Below are positions 8,952 to 17,626 of a DNA stretch of 64,000 nucleotides, piece after piece; position 1 is the first letter of the stretch, and each line of letters opens with the position of its first letter. The notes beneath the pieces are model-generated. The model did no database searches and was not told the DNA's origin. It saw only the letters and a list, made by a program, of their open reading frames with translations. The DNA is taken from the NCBI RefSeq assembly GCF_005281615.1, contig NZ_SZZM01000003.1, positions 476,207 to 540,206 on the forward strand. Direction: 5' to 3'. Origin of the DNA: Rhodoligotrophos defluvii (lineage in GTDB: Bacteria; Pseudomonadota; Alphaproteobacteria; Rhizobiales; Im1). A program made the translations under genes and the position numbers.

Positions 8952-11198
8952 TCACGCGGCGGCGCTGTTCGTGGCGCCGTCCTTCGATGTGTCGCCCTCG
9001 GCCGCGCCGCTGCTGCCACTGCCATTGTCGCGCGCGCCGTTCCCCGCTTCACCGCTTGCGGATTGCGCAGGTTCGGCAGCCATTTTGACCAGCGCCAGGT
9101 GTTTGACGCCAAGCGGCGCGAGCTGGTCGGCGATGGCGTCGGCCGTTCCCGGCTGGCCGGAGGTAGCCACGACGGCCGCGGCGCCGGCGGTGATGGTCGG
9201 CAGCGCGGTATTGCCGTCGATCATCCCCGGCACCAGCAGCACCAGGTCATAGGCCTGGCCCAGCGCATTGAGAACGAACCCCATCCGGCCCGCTTCCGAC
9301 ATGTTGGCGAGCGCTCCGCGGTCAAGGCCACCGCGCAGCACGTGCAGGTCCGACTTGAGATCGCTCTTGATCGTATCGCTGAAGGTTGCCTTGCCGGCCA
9401 TGAGCTCCGAGAGCCCGCTCCCGGTGCCCGTGCCCAAAAGACCCGCAAGCGCGCCGCTCGCGGGATCGAGATCGACGAGGATCACCCGCTCGTGCCTGCG
9501 CGACAGGCCCCGCCCGATCTCGGCGATTGTCTCGCTCGCGATGGCGGTGGAACGGTCGCTGCCCAGCAGCACGCGCTTCACCCCGTTGGAGTGCCACTCG
9601 GCGATGACCGGAATTATGGCGCCGGCCGCCGCATCCGCAGTATCGCCCCCGGAGAGCTCGCGCGTCTCGATCTTCGGCCAAACCGGCCCGGTCAAGGTCG
9701 TCGGGCTCGGCAGAGCCGGTAGCGGAGCGGGCGCCCGCCTTGGCTGCTCCTCGTCCCTGGACAGGCGCGGCGCCCGGGATGTCGCGTTGGCCCGCTGGAT
9801 GTCGAGCGAGAAGATCTCGGCGATGAAGGCGATAACGAAAGCCAAAGCGGTGCCGCCGAGCGCAGCCAGCGCAAGCAGCGGAATCGGCTTGGGCGATGCG
9901 GGTGCAACCGGGGCCGTAGCCGGCGAGATCACCCTTGCCAGGGAAGGCTGGGCCTGCGTGCTTTCTCTGGCGCTCGCATCGCTGTAGCGGCCGAGGAATG
10001 TCTCCAGCAGATTGCGGTTCGCCGCCGCTTCCCGTTCGAGGGCTCTGAGCTTGACCTCATCCACCTTGGCGTCTGCCGCCTGGGCCTTCATGTCGTTCAG
10101 CGTCCGGGTCAGCGCAGCCTCGCGCGCTTCCGCGATCTCCGCTTGCTGTTCCTGGCTCTGCGCGATCTTGAGCGCCTCCTGCCGGATCTGACGCTGCAGA
10201 CCGGCAAGCTCGTTGTTGATGGCGACGATGCGCGGATGGGTGGGCAGAAGCGTCACCAGAAGATCGTCTCGGCTGCCGCGCAAGGTTACTTCCCGCTCGA
10301 TCAGCCGCTGCATCAAGGGCGAGTTCAACACTTCGACAGAGCTGTCGATCTGGCCGGTATCCCTCAGCATGGTCCGGATCGAGTCGGCCCGCGCCCGCGC
10401 CTCCGCCTTCTGCGCGGCGGCCTGGATGATCTGGTTGTTGAGCTCCGTCAGGCTCTCATTGCTCAGCATCGACTGGCTACCCTGGAGCAGGCCGGCCTGC
10501 GCCCGGTATTCCTCGACCGCACGCTCCGAGGCCACCACCTTGTCGCGCAGCTGTTCGATCTGCTGGGCCAGCCATTCGCTGGCATTGCTGGTGGTCTCTG
10601 ACTGCGTCTGCCGTGTCGAATTCACATATTGATCGGCGACGGCATTGGCGACATCGGCCGCCAGCTGCGGATTGGTCGTGGTAAAGGCAATCGAGACCAC
10701 CTTGCTGCCGCCGATGGGATAGACTTGCAGATCGTCGTAATAGATCTCGAGCGCCTGCTGAAGCGGCGTGAACGTTCGCGGATCCGCGGCCAGCCCCTTC
10801 TCGATCAGCCACTTCTCGACAACGTTGGGCTCCTCGTCCGAAAACTGGAACTCCGGCTTGGAGGTGAGGTCCAGCGCCTTCACCACCCGCTCCGCGATCT
10901 CGCCCGACTGCATCACCTGCACCTGGCTAGCGATATCACGTTCGTCCAGCTGGCGCGGCTGTGTCTCCAGGCTGGTGCGGGTGAAGGCCGACTCCGTGTT
11001 TTCGATGAGAACCTCGGCCTCCGCCTTGTACTTGGGCGTGGTCGTGGCGATATAGGCGACCGTTGCGCCCACCACTGTGCTCAGCACGAAGAGCATCAGC
11101 AGCTTGCGGCGCCACATCCCCTGCAGCAACCCAAACAGATCTACGGCAGCGACGAGCGGGCGGTCGGCCTCCATTCCGTCCGTTGCGTCCCGGGTCAT
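8952..11198 (-). CDS. GumC/Wzc-like polysaccharide chain-length protein with degenerate BY-kinase domain
   Basis: 748 residues. The N-terminal Wzz domain has a membrane segment at ~32-52, a long coiled coil at ~205-400, and a second membrane segment at ~438-463. A C-terminal cytoplasmic domain (~525-710) has the layout of bacterial tyrosine autokinases: VILVDLDP at ~572-579 corresponds to the Walker A-prime strand, and GLSELMAGKATF follows as in true kinases. However the P-loop position reads GSDRSTAIASET (546-557), with no GK[ST], the Walker B strand reads YDLVLLVPG, and the Ser/Gly/Ala-rich tail has no tyrosine cluster. It probably controls polymer length with the divergently encoded Wza-like protein but is unlikely to be an active kinase. 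Confidence 0.88.
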   Translation of the reverse strand: MTRDATDGMEADRPLVAAVDLFGLLQGMWRRKLLMLFVLSTVVGATVAYIATTTPKYKAEAEVLIENTESAFTRTSLETQPRQLDERDIASQVQVMQSGEIAERVVKALDLTSKPEFQFSDEEPNVVEKWLIEKGLAADPRTFTPLQQALEIYYDDLQVYPIGGSKVVSIAFTTTNPQLAADVANAVADQYVNSTRQTQSETTSNASEWLAQQIEQLRDKVVASERAVEEYRAQAGLLQGSQSMLSNESLTELNNQIIQAAAQKAEARARADSIRTMLRDTGQIDSSVEVLNSPLMQRLIEREVTLRGSRDDLLVTLLPTHPRIVAINNELAGLQRQIRQEALKIAQSQEQQAEIAEAREAALTRTLNDMKAQAADAKVDEVKLRALEREAAANRNLLETFLGRYSDASARESTQAQPSLARVISPATAPVAPASPKPIPLLALAALGGTALAFVIAFIAEIFSLDIQRANATSRAPRLSRDEEQPRRAPAPLPALPSPTTLTGPVWPKIETRELSGGDTADAAAGAIIPVIAEWHSNGVKRVLLGSDRSTAIASETIAEIGRGLSRRHERVILVDLDPASGALAGLLGTGTGSGLSELMAGKATFSDTIKSDLKSDLHVLRGGLDRGALANMSEAGRMGFVLNALGQAYDLVLLVPGMIDGNTALPTITAGAAAVVATSGQPGTADAIADQLAPLGVKHLALVKMAAEPAQSASGEAGNGARDNGSGSSGAAEGDTSKDGATNSAAA

Positions 11199-11501
11199 GT
11201 CATGACTCCCTATTCAGCCTTCCGTCTCGGTGCTGGCAACACGACGCCGGCCGGCGTTCCTATACAGCCAGATTTGTACCAGCACCGTAACGGAACGGTT
11301 AAACCGCCCCGATGCGTGCCAAGGCAAAGATGATCTTCCCGGTTCCTTGAGCTTCCGGCAAGTTGCCGTGCCAAATCGCATGGGGCAGCAGCCTTCTTTC
11401 AGGACCGACCTCCTGGCAGCGTAAAGCATTTTTTAATCATGCCGCTTTACCAATTGTTCAGCATGGCTAACGCCGGGCATTGAAGTCAGAGGTCTCCCCC
11501 C
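11199..11501. other. Divergent intergenic region between gumC-like and wza-like genes
   Basis: 303 bases with no supported gene. It separates two divergent polysaccharide export genes and must hold both promoters. The part nearest the wza-like gene (about 11424-11460) is AT-rich for this genome. CCGTAACGG and GGTTAAACC are small palindromes near 11286-11307 that could be regulator contacts, but I cannot tie them to a known protein. Confidence 0.4.
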
Positions 11502-12131
11502 GTGTTGATCAGTCGTATCGTGTTGGCCCCGTCCCTTGCGCTCCTGATGTTCGGCTGCGCGCCAACTTGGGACACCTACCTCCCTGCAGAATCCGGGCCA
11601 ATCGTCGAGCCCGCGGCCGGTTTGTCGCCCCCTTTTGGCACCACCGCCTTGCCGGAGGGCTACGAGAACCCCTCGGGGTATAGAGTGGGCGTAGGTGACA
11701 GGCTGAGTATTCGCGTCTACGGCCAGGAAGAGCTCACCGGCGAGGTCACCGTCGATGCCTCTGGCAACATCTCCGTCCCGCTGGCCGGCACGATCCGCGT
11801 TGCCAAGCTTACCACGCCGGAGATCGCCCGCGCCATAGAAAGCCGATTGAGCCAGAAATACCTGCGCGATCCCAATGTCTCCGTTCAGCTTGTGACCTTA
11901 CGGCCTTTCTATATACTTGGCGAGGTCCAGAATCCCGGTGCCTTCCCCTATACGCCCGGCTTGTCGGTGCAGGAAGCGATCGCGTTGGGTGGCGGCTATA
12001 CGCCGCGCGCCGACCAAGGGCCCGTGTTGGTTACGAGGCGTTCATCCTCCGGTGTGCAATCTATTGACGTGCCGGTGCTAACGCCGCTCTATCCCGGCGA
12101 TGTGGTTTACGTGAAGGAGCGGTGGTTCTGA
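11502..12131 (+). CDS. Polysaccharide export lipoprotein (Wza-like, short form)
   Basis: 209 residues from a GTG start; AGAGG lies about ten bases upstream. The N-terminus is a lipoprotein signal (LALLMFGC, lipidated Cys near residue 19). The Poly_export domain starts at ~62 (YRVGVGDRLSIRVYGQEEL) and is followed by one SLBB domain (FYILGEVQNPGAFPYTPGLSV). True Wza is about 380 residues with more SLBB copies and a C-terminal outer-membrane helix; this one lacks that helix, like the short export proteins (GumB/ExoF type) of Gram-negative exopolysaccharide loci. It starts a plus-strand run with the glycosyltransferase, priming enzyme and polymerase genes. Confidence 0.9.
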   Translation: MLISRIVLAPSLALLMFGCAPTWDTYLPAESGPIVEPAAGLSPPFGTTALPEGYENPSGYRVGVGDRLSIRVYGQEELTGEVTVDASGNISVPLAGTIRVAKLTTPEIARAIESRLSQKYLRDPNVSVQLVTLRPFYILGEVQNPGAFPYTPGLSVQEAIALGGGYTPRADQGPVLVTRRSSSGVQSIDVPVLTPLYPGDVVYVKERWF

Positions 12132-12183
12132 TCTTGCATGGGCCTCTGGCACATGCTTGAGGTCCAGAGCAGAGTGAACCGAA

Positions 12184-13374
12184 ATGTTGCAGCGTCTGCG
12201 CGTTATCCACGTGTTGCGGGCACCGATCGGAGGATTGTTTCGACACGTTTGCGATCTCGCTTCGGGACAGGCGGCCCGCGGCCTGAATGTTGGCGTGATC
12301 TGCGACACCACCACCTCGCCGGCAATCGAGAAGAAGCTAGCCGAGCTCGAGCGTGTTTGCACGTTGGGCGTTCATCGCGTGCCGATGACGAGGCTGCCCT
12401 CCCTTTCCGACAAGGCGGCCGTGGACGCAGTCCAACGCATCGCGGAACAGACCGGCGCAACCATTCTCCACGGCCATGGCGCGAAGGGCGGGGCCTATGC
12501 ACGGCTGGCCGCCACGAAATTGCCCGCCAAGGGGCCGCAGCCAGCCCGCTCGGTGCATAGCGTTTACACGCCCCATGGCGGCAGCCTCCATTACAGCCGC
12601 CTGTCCATTGCTGGGGCGTTGTTTCTCACCATGGAACAGGTGCTGCTTTCACGGACAGATCAGTTCGTCTTCGTTTGCGAGTACGAGCGCGATACGTTCA
12701 TTCGCAAGATTGGCAAGCCGAGCGCCAGCACCATTATCGCCTATAACGGCGTGACCAAGGATGAAATCGCGCCGGTCGCACCCGCGGAAGACGCGGCCGA
12801 CCTGCTGTTCATCGGCGAGTTGCGGCACCTGAAGGGCGTCGATCTCTTGCTGCGCGCCATGGCCGCCCTGTCGGACCAGCGGCCCGAGCTTACCGCGTGC
12901 ATCGTGGGCCATGGTCCCGATGCCGCAGCGTTCAAGGCGCTGGCCCACCAGCTCGGCCTCGCCTCCCGCGTTAGCTTCCCCGGCGCCATGCCGGCGCGCC
13001 AGGCCTTCGCCCGCGGACGCCTGCTGGTGGTACCGTCGCGCGCGGAATCGCTACCCTATATTGTGCTCGAGGCGATGGCCGCGAGCGTGCCGCTCATCGC
13101 CGCGCGGGTAGGCGGCATTCCGGAAATCCTCGACGGCCACGAAGACCTGATGGTGCCGCCGGATGCGGTCGATCCGCTAGCCGCGGCGATCGACGATGCG
13201 CTTGCCGACCTCGACAGCCGGCGCGAGCTCGCCCAGCGGCTGACCGGGCGGATCGCCGAGCAGTTCTCCGTCAGCACCATGGTGGATCGCATCACCCGCT
13301 CCTATCTCACTCTCCCCGGCAATGTTACCGTGCCGGAAGCGGAAATGTACGCGCACCCCTTTGCCGCGGAATGA
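12184..13374 (+). CDS. Glycosyltransferase family 4
   Basis: 396 residues, GT-B fold. The N-terminal acceptor domain starts LRVIHVLRAPIGGLFRHV; the C-terminal nucleotide-sugar domain has FIGELRHLKGVDLLLRAM (~200-220) and the EX7E signature as SRAESLPYIVLEAMA (~280-295). These are retaining enzymes that add a sugar to a lipid-linked intermediate. It is the only clear glycosyltransferase apart from the priming enzyme in this window. It follows the export lipoprotein by 52 bases and precedes the priming enzyme by 22 bases, consistent with one operon. The transferred sugar is unknown. Confidence 0.9.
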   Translation: MLQRLRVIHVLRAPIGGLFRHVCDLASGQAARGLNVGVICDTTTSPAIEKKLAELERVCTLGVHRVPMTRLPSLSDKAAVDAVQRIAEQTGATILHGHGAKGGAYARLAATKLPAKGPQPARSVHSVYTPHGGSLHYSRLSIAGALFLTMEQVLLSRTDQFVFVCEYERDTFIRKIGKPSASTIIAYNGVTKDEIAPVAPAEDAADLLFIGELRHLKGVDLLLRAMAALSDQRPELTACIVGHGPDAAAFKALAHQLGLASRVSFPGAMPARQAFARGRLLVVPSRAESLPYIVLEAMAASVPLIAARVGGIPEILDGHEDLMVPPDAVDPLAAAIDDALADLDSRRELAQRLTGRIAEQFSVSTMVDRITRSYLTLPGNVTVPEAEMYAHPFAAE

Positions 13375-13396
13375 CCAGGCCAAACAATAATCAGAA

Positions 13397-14962
13397 ATGG
13401 GCACTGCCATGCTGAACACCGACCCCCGCCGCATCAGGCTGGCGCCGTCCGACCTCATGTCCGCCGCAGCAAGCGCGACGCCGGCAACCGGGTCCGCGGA
13501 CAGCGCCGTCGACGCGCCGGCCGCGGTCAAGCCGCCCATGGCGCGGAAAACGCCGTGGATTGCGCCGCGGGTCGTGCAAGGCGTGGTGCGGGTCTGCGAG
13601 GCGCTGCTCATCACCGGCATTGGTCTGCTCCTCTGGTACGCCTATGTCCAGGAATACGACACCTACTTCCGCGCCCTCTATCTCTCCGCCACGCTGCTTG
13701 CCGGCGCCGCAATCCCCACCCTGTGCCAGATGGGCGGCTTGTACTCGATCCATGCCCTGATCGGACCGATGAAGCAGGTCCCGCACCTGGTCTTCATCTG
13801 GGTCTGCTCCTTTGCGCTGATGACGGCCTTCGTGTTCTTCACCCAGGTGGGCGAGGACTATTCCCGCATCTGGCTTGCAGCCTGGTTTGCCTTGGGGCTG
13901 CTGTCGGTGCTGAGCTTCCGCGCGGTGGTCGGCGCCTTCGTGCGCAACTGGAACCAGGACGGCCGCTTCGACCGATGCGCCGTCATCGTCGGCGGCGGCG
14001 AGCGGGCGGCCGCTCTCATCGACGCACTCGAATCCTCGCCCGACCTCGACGTGACCATCGCCGGCATCTTCGATGACCGGGGTGATGATCGTTCTCCGCC
14101 CCAGGTCGCGGGCTATCCCAAGCTCGGCAATGTCGACCAGCTCCTGGACTTTGCCCGCAACCACCGGGTCGATCTGCTGATCATCACCCTGCCCTTGGGC
14201 GCCGAATCCCGGCTGCTGCAGATCCTCAAGAAGCTGTGGATCCTGCCGGTCGACATCCGGCTGAGCGCCTATACCGAGCAGCTGCGCTTCCGGCCGCGCG
14301 CCTATTCCTATATCGGCAACGTGCCGTTCTTCGACGTCTTCGACAAGCCGCTGAGCGACTGGGACACCGTCATCAAGCTGATCGAAGACAAGATCATCTC
14401 CGCGCTGGCCTTGCTTGTGCTCTCGCCCATCATGGCGCTAATCGCGCTGGCGGTGAAGCTGGACAGCAAGGGGCCGGTACTGTTCAAGCAGAAGCGCTAC
14501 GGGTTCAACAACGAGCTGATCGAGGTCTACAAGTTCCGCTCCATGTACACGGACCTGACCGATGCCAATGCCAGCAAGCTGGTAAGCAAGGGAGATCCGC
14601 GCGTCACCCGGGTCGGCCGCTTCATCCGCAAGACCAGCCTGGACGAGCTGCCCCAGCTGTTCAACGTGCTCAAGGGCGAGCTGTCGCTGGTCGGCCCGCG
14701 GCCGCACGCCACCCAGGCCAAGGCGGCTGACCGGCTCTATACGGAAGTGGTCGAGGGCTATTTCGCCCGCCACAAGGTGAAGCCCGGCCTCACCGGCTGG
14801 GCCCAGGTCAATGGCTGGCGCGGCGAGACCGATACGGAAGAGAAGATCCAGCGCCGGGTCGAGCACGACCTGTATTACATAGAGAACTGGTCAGTGATCT
14901 TCGATCTCTACATACTGGCCATCACGCCCTGGGCGCTTCTGAAAACCGAAAACGCCTACTAG
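13397..14962 (+). CDS. Undecaprenyl-phosphate sugar phosphotransferase (WcaJ-type priming enzyme)
   Basis: 521 residues. Four or five membrane segments lie in ~60-180, then a Rossmann-like CoA_binding_3 domain (~190-310, starting [16 protein letters not shown]), then the sugar transferase domain (~325-521), which opens with [16 protein letters not shown] and includes [37 protein letters not shown] and [17 protein letters not shown]. The enzyme moves a hexose-1-phosphate (glucose or galactose) to undecaprenyl phosphate, the first step of exopolysaccharide repeat synthesis. An alternative ATG at 13409 would shorten it by four residues. The gene sits inside the export/polymerase operon. Confidence 0.93.
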   Translation: MGTAMLNTDPRRIRLAPSDLMSAAASATPATGSADSAVDAPAAVKPPMARKTPWIAPRVVQGVVRVCEALLITGIGLLLWYAYVQEYDTYFRALYLSATLLAGAAIPTLCQMGGLYSIHALIGPMKQVPHLVFIWVCSFALMTAFVFFTQVGEDYSRIWLAAWFALGLLSVLSFRAVVGAFVRNWNQDGRFDRCAVIVGGGERAAALIDALESSPDLDVTIAGIFDDRGDDRSPPQVAGYPKLGNVDQLLDFARNHRVDLLIITLPLGAESRLLQILKKLWILPVDIRLSAYTEQLRFRPRAYSYIGNVPFFDVFDKPLSDWDTVIKLIEDKIISALALLVLSPIMALIALAVKLDSKGPVLFKQKRYGFNNELIEVYKFRSMYTDLTDANASKLVSKGDPRVTRVGRFIRKTSLDELPQLFNVLKGELSLVGPRPHATQAKAADRLYTEVVEGYFARHKVKPGLTGWAQVNGWRGETDTEEKIQRRVEHDLYYIENWSVIFDLYILAITPWALLKTENAY

Positions 14963-14980
14963 ACGGAGCACCCGCCGGGA

Positions 14981-16234
14981 ATGGCGGAATTTGTCATACG
15001 CAACCGGGCCGCGACCGCCTGGCAGATCCAAGACGTCGGCTATGGCCTCCTGTGGCTGTGCTTTGCCGTGGGATTTTTCGTCATGGTCGAGCCGGCGCCG
15101 TTCGATCTCGCGATCCTCGCGCTCGGCGGCCTCAGCCTCGCCATGGGCCTGCGACTGCCCGGCAGCCTCGCGCCCCTCATCGTGCTCTGCACCGTCATCC
15201 TGCTTTGCGGCCTCGTTGCCCTGACCCAGACGAAGGACCTCGCCGACAGCAGCATGCATTTGATCATCACCTGCTACTTGATGGTGATCACGTTCATTGT
15301 GGCCGGCGCCGTCTACACCAATCCCGACAGGGGCCTCAAAGCCGTGCTCGGCGGCCATGCCGCCGCCGCGGTCGTCTCGGCCGCTCTCGGCATCATCGGT
15401 TATTTCGATCTGATCGCGGGCACTCATGAGCTGTTCACCGAGTATTGGCGTGCCAAAGGCGCCTTCAAGGATCCCAACGTCTTCGGCCCGTTCCTCATCG
15501 TGGGCGGCATCTATTTGATGTATCTCGTGCTGACCAAGCCCTTTCTCAAAGGCTTGGTATGGCTCGCCCTGCTGCTGGTTATCGCTCTGGGCTTGTTTCT
15601 CAGCTTCTCCCGCGGCGCCTGGGGCCATTTCATCGCATCCTCCCTGATCTGCGTGCTGTTGATGGTGACCACCAGCCGCGACCGGTCGTTCAACCTGCGC
15701 ATCATCTTCATCAGCATCTGCGCAGTCATCGCCATCGCCCTGGCGATCGTCGTGGCCCTCAACCTGCCCAGCGTGAGCGAGATGCTCTCGCTGCGGGCGG
15801 GCCTCAACCAGAGCTATGACAGTGGCGGGCGCGGCCGCTTCGCCGGCCAGGCTTTGGCCTTTCAGTGGATCCTCGCCGCGCCGCTCGGCTATGGTCAGGA
15901 TGATTTCGGCTATTTCTGGGGCGAGCAGCCCCACAACGTCTATCTCTACATGTTCCTGCAGACGGGCTGGCTGGGCGGCGCCGCCTATATCGCCCTGGTG
16001 ATCGGCAGCGTCGTTGGCATCTTCCGCATGGTATTCGCCACCACCCCCTGGCGCGGCTATGCCATCGTGCTGGCCTCCACCTTCACGCCCTTGGTTATCG
16101 AGGGGCTGATCGTCGACACCGACCACTGGCGGCACTTCTGGATGCTGCTCGGCATGATCTGGGGACTCATCGCCTGGCACCGCGACTGGAATGTGAGCGC
16201 CATCCGACGGGCGAACGGCTTTTCCCGCCAATAG
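14981..16234 (+). CDS. O-antigen ligase/Wzy-type polymerase family membrane protein
   Basis: 417 residues with about ten to twelve hydrophobic segments. The Wzy_C signature region is visible: FLSFSRGAWGHF (~206-217), then a long periplasmic loop (~275-330) with RAGLNQSYDSGGRGRF and QPHNVYLYMFLQTGWLGG, which is the H-N-x-Y/L-Q-x-G-W pattern of O-antigen ligases and exopolysaccharide polymerases. Gene context with priming enzyme, Wza-like and Wzc-like proteins favours a polymerase for an exopolysaccharide. It is the last gene of the plus-strand export operon, 18 bases after the priming enzyme. Confidence 0.85.
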   Translation: MAEFVIRNRAATAWQIQDVGYGLLWLCFAVGFFVMVEPAPFDLAILALGGLSLAMGLRLPGSLAPLIVLCTVILLCGLVALTQTKDLADSSMHLIITCYLMVITFIVAGAVYTNPDRGLKAVLGGHAAAAVVSAALGIIGYFDLIAGTHELFTEYWRAKGAFKDPNVFGPFLIVGGIYLMYLVLTKPFLKGLVWLALLLVIALGLFLSFSRGAWGHFIASSLICVLLMVTTSRDRSFNLRIIFISICAVIAIALAIVVALNLPSVSEMLSLRAGLNQSYDSGGRGRFAGQALAFQWILAAPLGYGQDDFGYFWGEQPHNVYLYMFLQTGWLGGAAYIALVIGSVVGIFRMVFATTPWRGYAIVLASTFTPLVIEGLIVDTDHWRHFWMLLGMIWGLIAWHRDWNVSAIRRANGFSRQ

Positions 16235-16243
16235 CCGTTGCCC

Positions 16244-16269
16244 ATCACATAAGTCTGTGCTTATATGAT
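16244..16269. promoter_or_regulatory. Imperfect 26-bp palindrome overlapping the arsR start: candidate operator
   Basis: The left arm ATCACATAAG (16244-16253) and right arm CTTATATGAT (16260-16269) are reverse complements at nine of ten positions, separated by six bases. The right arm covers the first two ATG codons of the ArsR gene. ArsR/SmtB repressors bind 12-2-12-like palindromes near their own start and repress their operon, so autoregulation of the arsR-SRPBCC pair is a reasonable inference. Confidence 0.55.
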
Positions 16270-16588
16270 GGGCATGGAACCCTCCGACCTCTTTCGTGCG
16301 CTTGCCGATCCCACCCGCCGCGCCGTGTTCGAGAAGCTTGCCGCGGGCGAGTTCAACGCGAGCGAGCTCCGCGAAGGGCTCAGCGTGTCGCAGCCTGCGA
16401 TCTCGCAGCATCTGGCTGTCCTGCGCAGCGCCGGCCTGGTCCGCGAGCGCCGTTCCGGCCGCTATGTCAAATACAGTGTCGATCCTGAAGGGCTGCAGCC
16501 TCTTCTCGATTGGCTGTTGCGTTACCGCGCGTTCTGGCCCGGTCGCGTGGAGAGACTGAAGCACCTTCTGAAGGAGATTGAGCAATGA
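16265..16588 (+). CDS. ArsR-family transcriptional regulator
   Basis: 107 residues (104 if the third in-frame ATG at 16274 is used). Winged-helix fold of the ArsR/SmtB type: LFRALADPTRRAVFEKLAAGE, then the recognition helix VSQPAISQHLAVLRSAGLV, then the wing RSGRYVKYSV. The cysteine pairs that bind metals in ArsR or SmtB are absent (no Cys in the protein), so it probably does not sense arsenic or zinc. It overlaps the next gene by four bases (ATGA), and such ArsR plus SRPBCC/AHSA1 pairs are common in proteobacteria and actinobacteria. A palindrome overlaps its start and suggests autoregulation. Confidence 0.88.
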   Translation: MMGMEPSDLFRALADPTRRAVFEKLAAGEFNASELREGLSVSQPAISQHLAVLRSAGLVRERRSGRYVKYSVDPEGLQPLLDWLLRYRAFWPGRVERLKHLLKEIEQ

Positions 16589-16953
16589 GCCGGCCCGACA
16601 GCGACGCCGAGCAGCCTTCCGTGGTGGTCGAATGTGTGCTTGATGCCTCGCCGGAGAAGGTCTGGCGGGCGCTCACCGAGCCGCAGCTGGCATCGGATTG
16701 GTTGGATGCGCAGCCAAGCTTTGGAACGAAGCGAGACGATGCCGAACGCACCTTCGAGATCATCGCGGCCCAGCCTTTCGTGGCGGTCAGCTACCGCTGG
16801 CGTGAGGCAGCCGACGGCCCGCTCTCGGAAACGGTGGTGACGGTCGAACTCGCGCCCTGTTCGGACGGCGGCACACACTTCCGTCTGGTCCACATGCCCG
16901 CGCCCATCCAGGCGGCCAATGGCAACGCGCCGCCCATGCTGCTCGCCGCCTGA
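16585..16953 (+). CDS. SRPBCC (AHSA1-like) domain protein
   Basis: 122 residues, starting inside the stop of the ArsR gene. The fold is the helix-grip SRPBCC/AHSA1 type: [27 protein letters not shown] near the N-terminus and a C-terminal strand-helix region with [12 protein letters not shown]1-like proteins paired with ArsR regulators are thought to bind small hydrophobic ligands, but the ligand is not known. The protein is a little short (140-150 is common) and lacks the usual closing helix that ends WxxxL. The clpP-like gene follows after 40 bases and may be co-transcribed. Confidence 0.75.
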   Translation: MSRPDSDAEQPSVVVECVLDASPEKVWRALTEPQLASDWLDAQPSFGTKRDDAERTFEIIAAQPFVAVSYRWREAADGPLSETVVTVELAPCSDGGTHFRLVHMPAPIQAANGNAPPMLLAA

Positions 16954-16993
16954 CATCACCCCATCCAATTCGGCTGCTGCTGGAGGTTCGCCT

Positions 16994-17623
16994 ATGCGCG
17001 AAGCAATGAATCTCGTCCCTATTGTCATTGAACAGTCCTCCCGCGGTGAGAGGTCGTTCGACATCTTCTCGCGCCTGCTGCGCGAACGCATCGTGTTCCT
17101 GAACGGGCCGGTGGACGACGGCTCGGCGGCGCTGATCTGCGCGCAGATGTTGTTCCTCGAATCGGAAAATCCGAAGAAGGAGATCCATTTCTACATCAAC
17201 TCGCCGGGCGGGCTGGTGACGAGCGGCTTCGCCATTTACGACACGATGCAGTTCATCCGTTCGCCCGTCTGCACCCTGTGTCTCGGCACGGCGCGCTCGA
17301 TGGGTTCCTTCCTGCTCATGGCCGGCGAGCCCGGCCGCCGCGCAAGCCTGCCCAATGCCAGCATCCTGGTGCATCAGCCCTCGGGCGGCTTCCAGGGCCA
17401 GGCCTCCGATATCGAGCGCCATGCGGAGGACATTGTGAAGATGAAGCGGCGGATCAACGCGCTGTATGCAAAGCATTGCGGCCGCACGCCCGAGGAGGTC
17501 GAGCGCACGCTCGACCGCGACTATTTCATGACGGCGGAAGAGGCGATGGACTGGGGGATCGTCGACTTCGTCTGCGCCAATCGCGACGAGGTCGCACGGT
17601 CGGCGGCCAAGAGCGAGGACTAG
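16994..17623 (+). CDS. ClpP-family serine protease, second paralogue type
   Basis: 209 residues; GGAGG at 16982-16986 supports the ATG at 16994. The protein is a ClpP/crotonase-fold protease with catalytic Ser102 in [14 protein letters not shown] and His127 in [31 protein letters not shown] is the usual C-terminal block. The oligomer sequence INSPGG is intact. The normal GQAASMG turn of the main ClpP is changed to GTARSMG, and the gene stands apart from clpX and lon, so this is probably an accessory ClpP paralogue of the kind seen in several Rhizobiales. It may mix with another ClpP or use ClpA encoded at 56.8 kb. It follows the ArsR/SRPBCC pair by 40 bases. Confidence 0.85.
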   Translation: MREAMNLVPIVIEQSSRGERSFDIFSRLLRERIVFLNGPVDDGSAALICAQMLFLESENPKKEIHFYINSPGGLVTSGFAIYDTMQFIRSPVCTLCLGTARSMGSFLLMAGEPGRRASLPNASILVHQPSGGFQGQASDIERHAEDIVKMKRRINALYAKHCGRTPEEVERTLDRDYFMTAEEAMDWGIVDFVCANRDEVARSAAKSED

Positions 17624-17626
17624 TCC

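Noticed and set aside
8379-9722. A 447-codon plus-strand frame antisense to the SDR and GumC-like genes
   Set aside because: Both genes on the minus strand have strong motifs; this frame shows only composition bias.
14891-16585. A 564-codon antisense frame across the Wzy-type gene and arsR
   Set aside because: It covers real genes on the other strand, has no start signal and its composition (Ala, Gly, Asp, His) is typical of antisense frames in this GC range.
16994-17623. Loss of the catalytic Asp in the ClpP paralogue (ERTLDRDYF has Thr where E. coli has Asp)
   Set aside because: From memory, main alphaproteobacterial ClpP proteins also read ERTLDRD here, so the position does not show inactivity.
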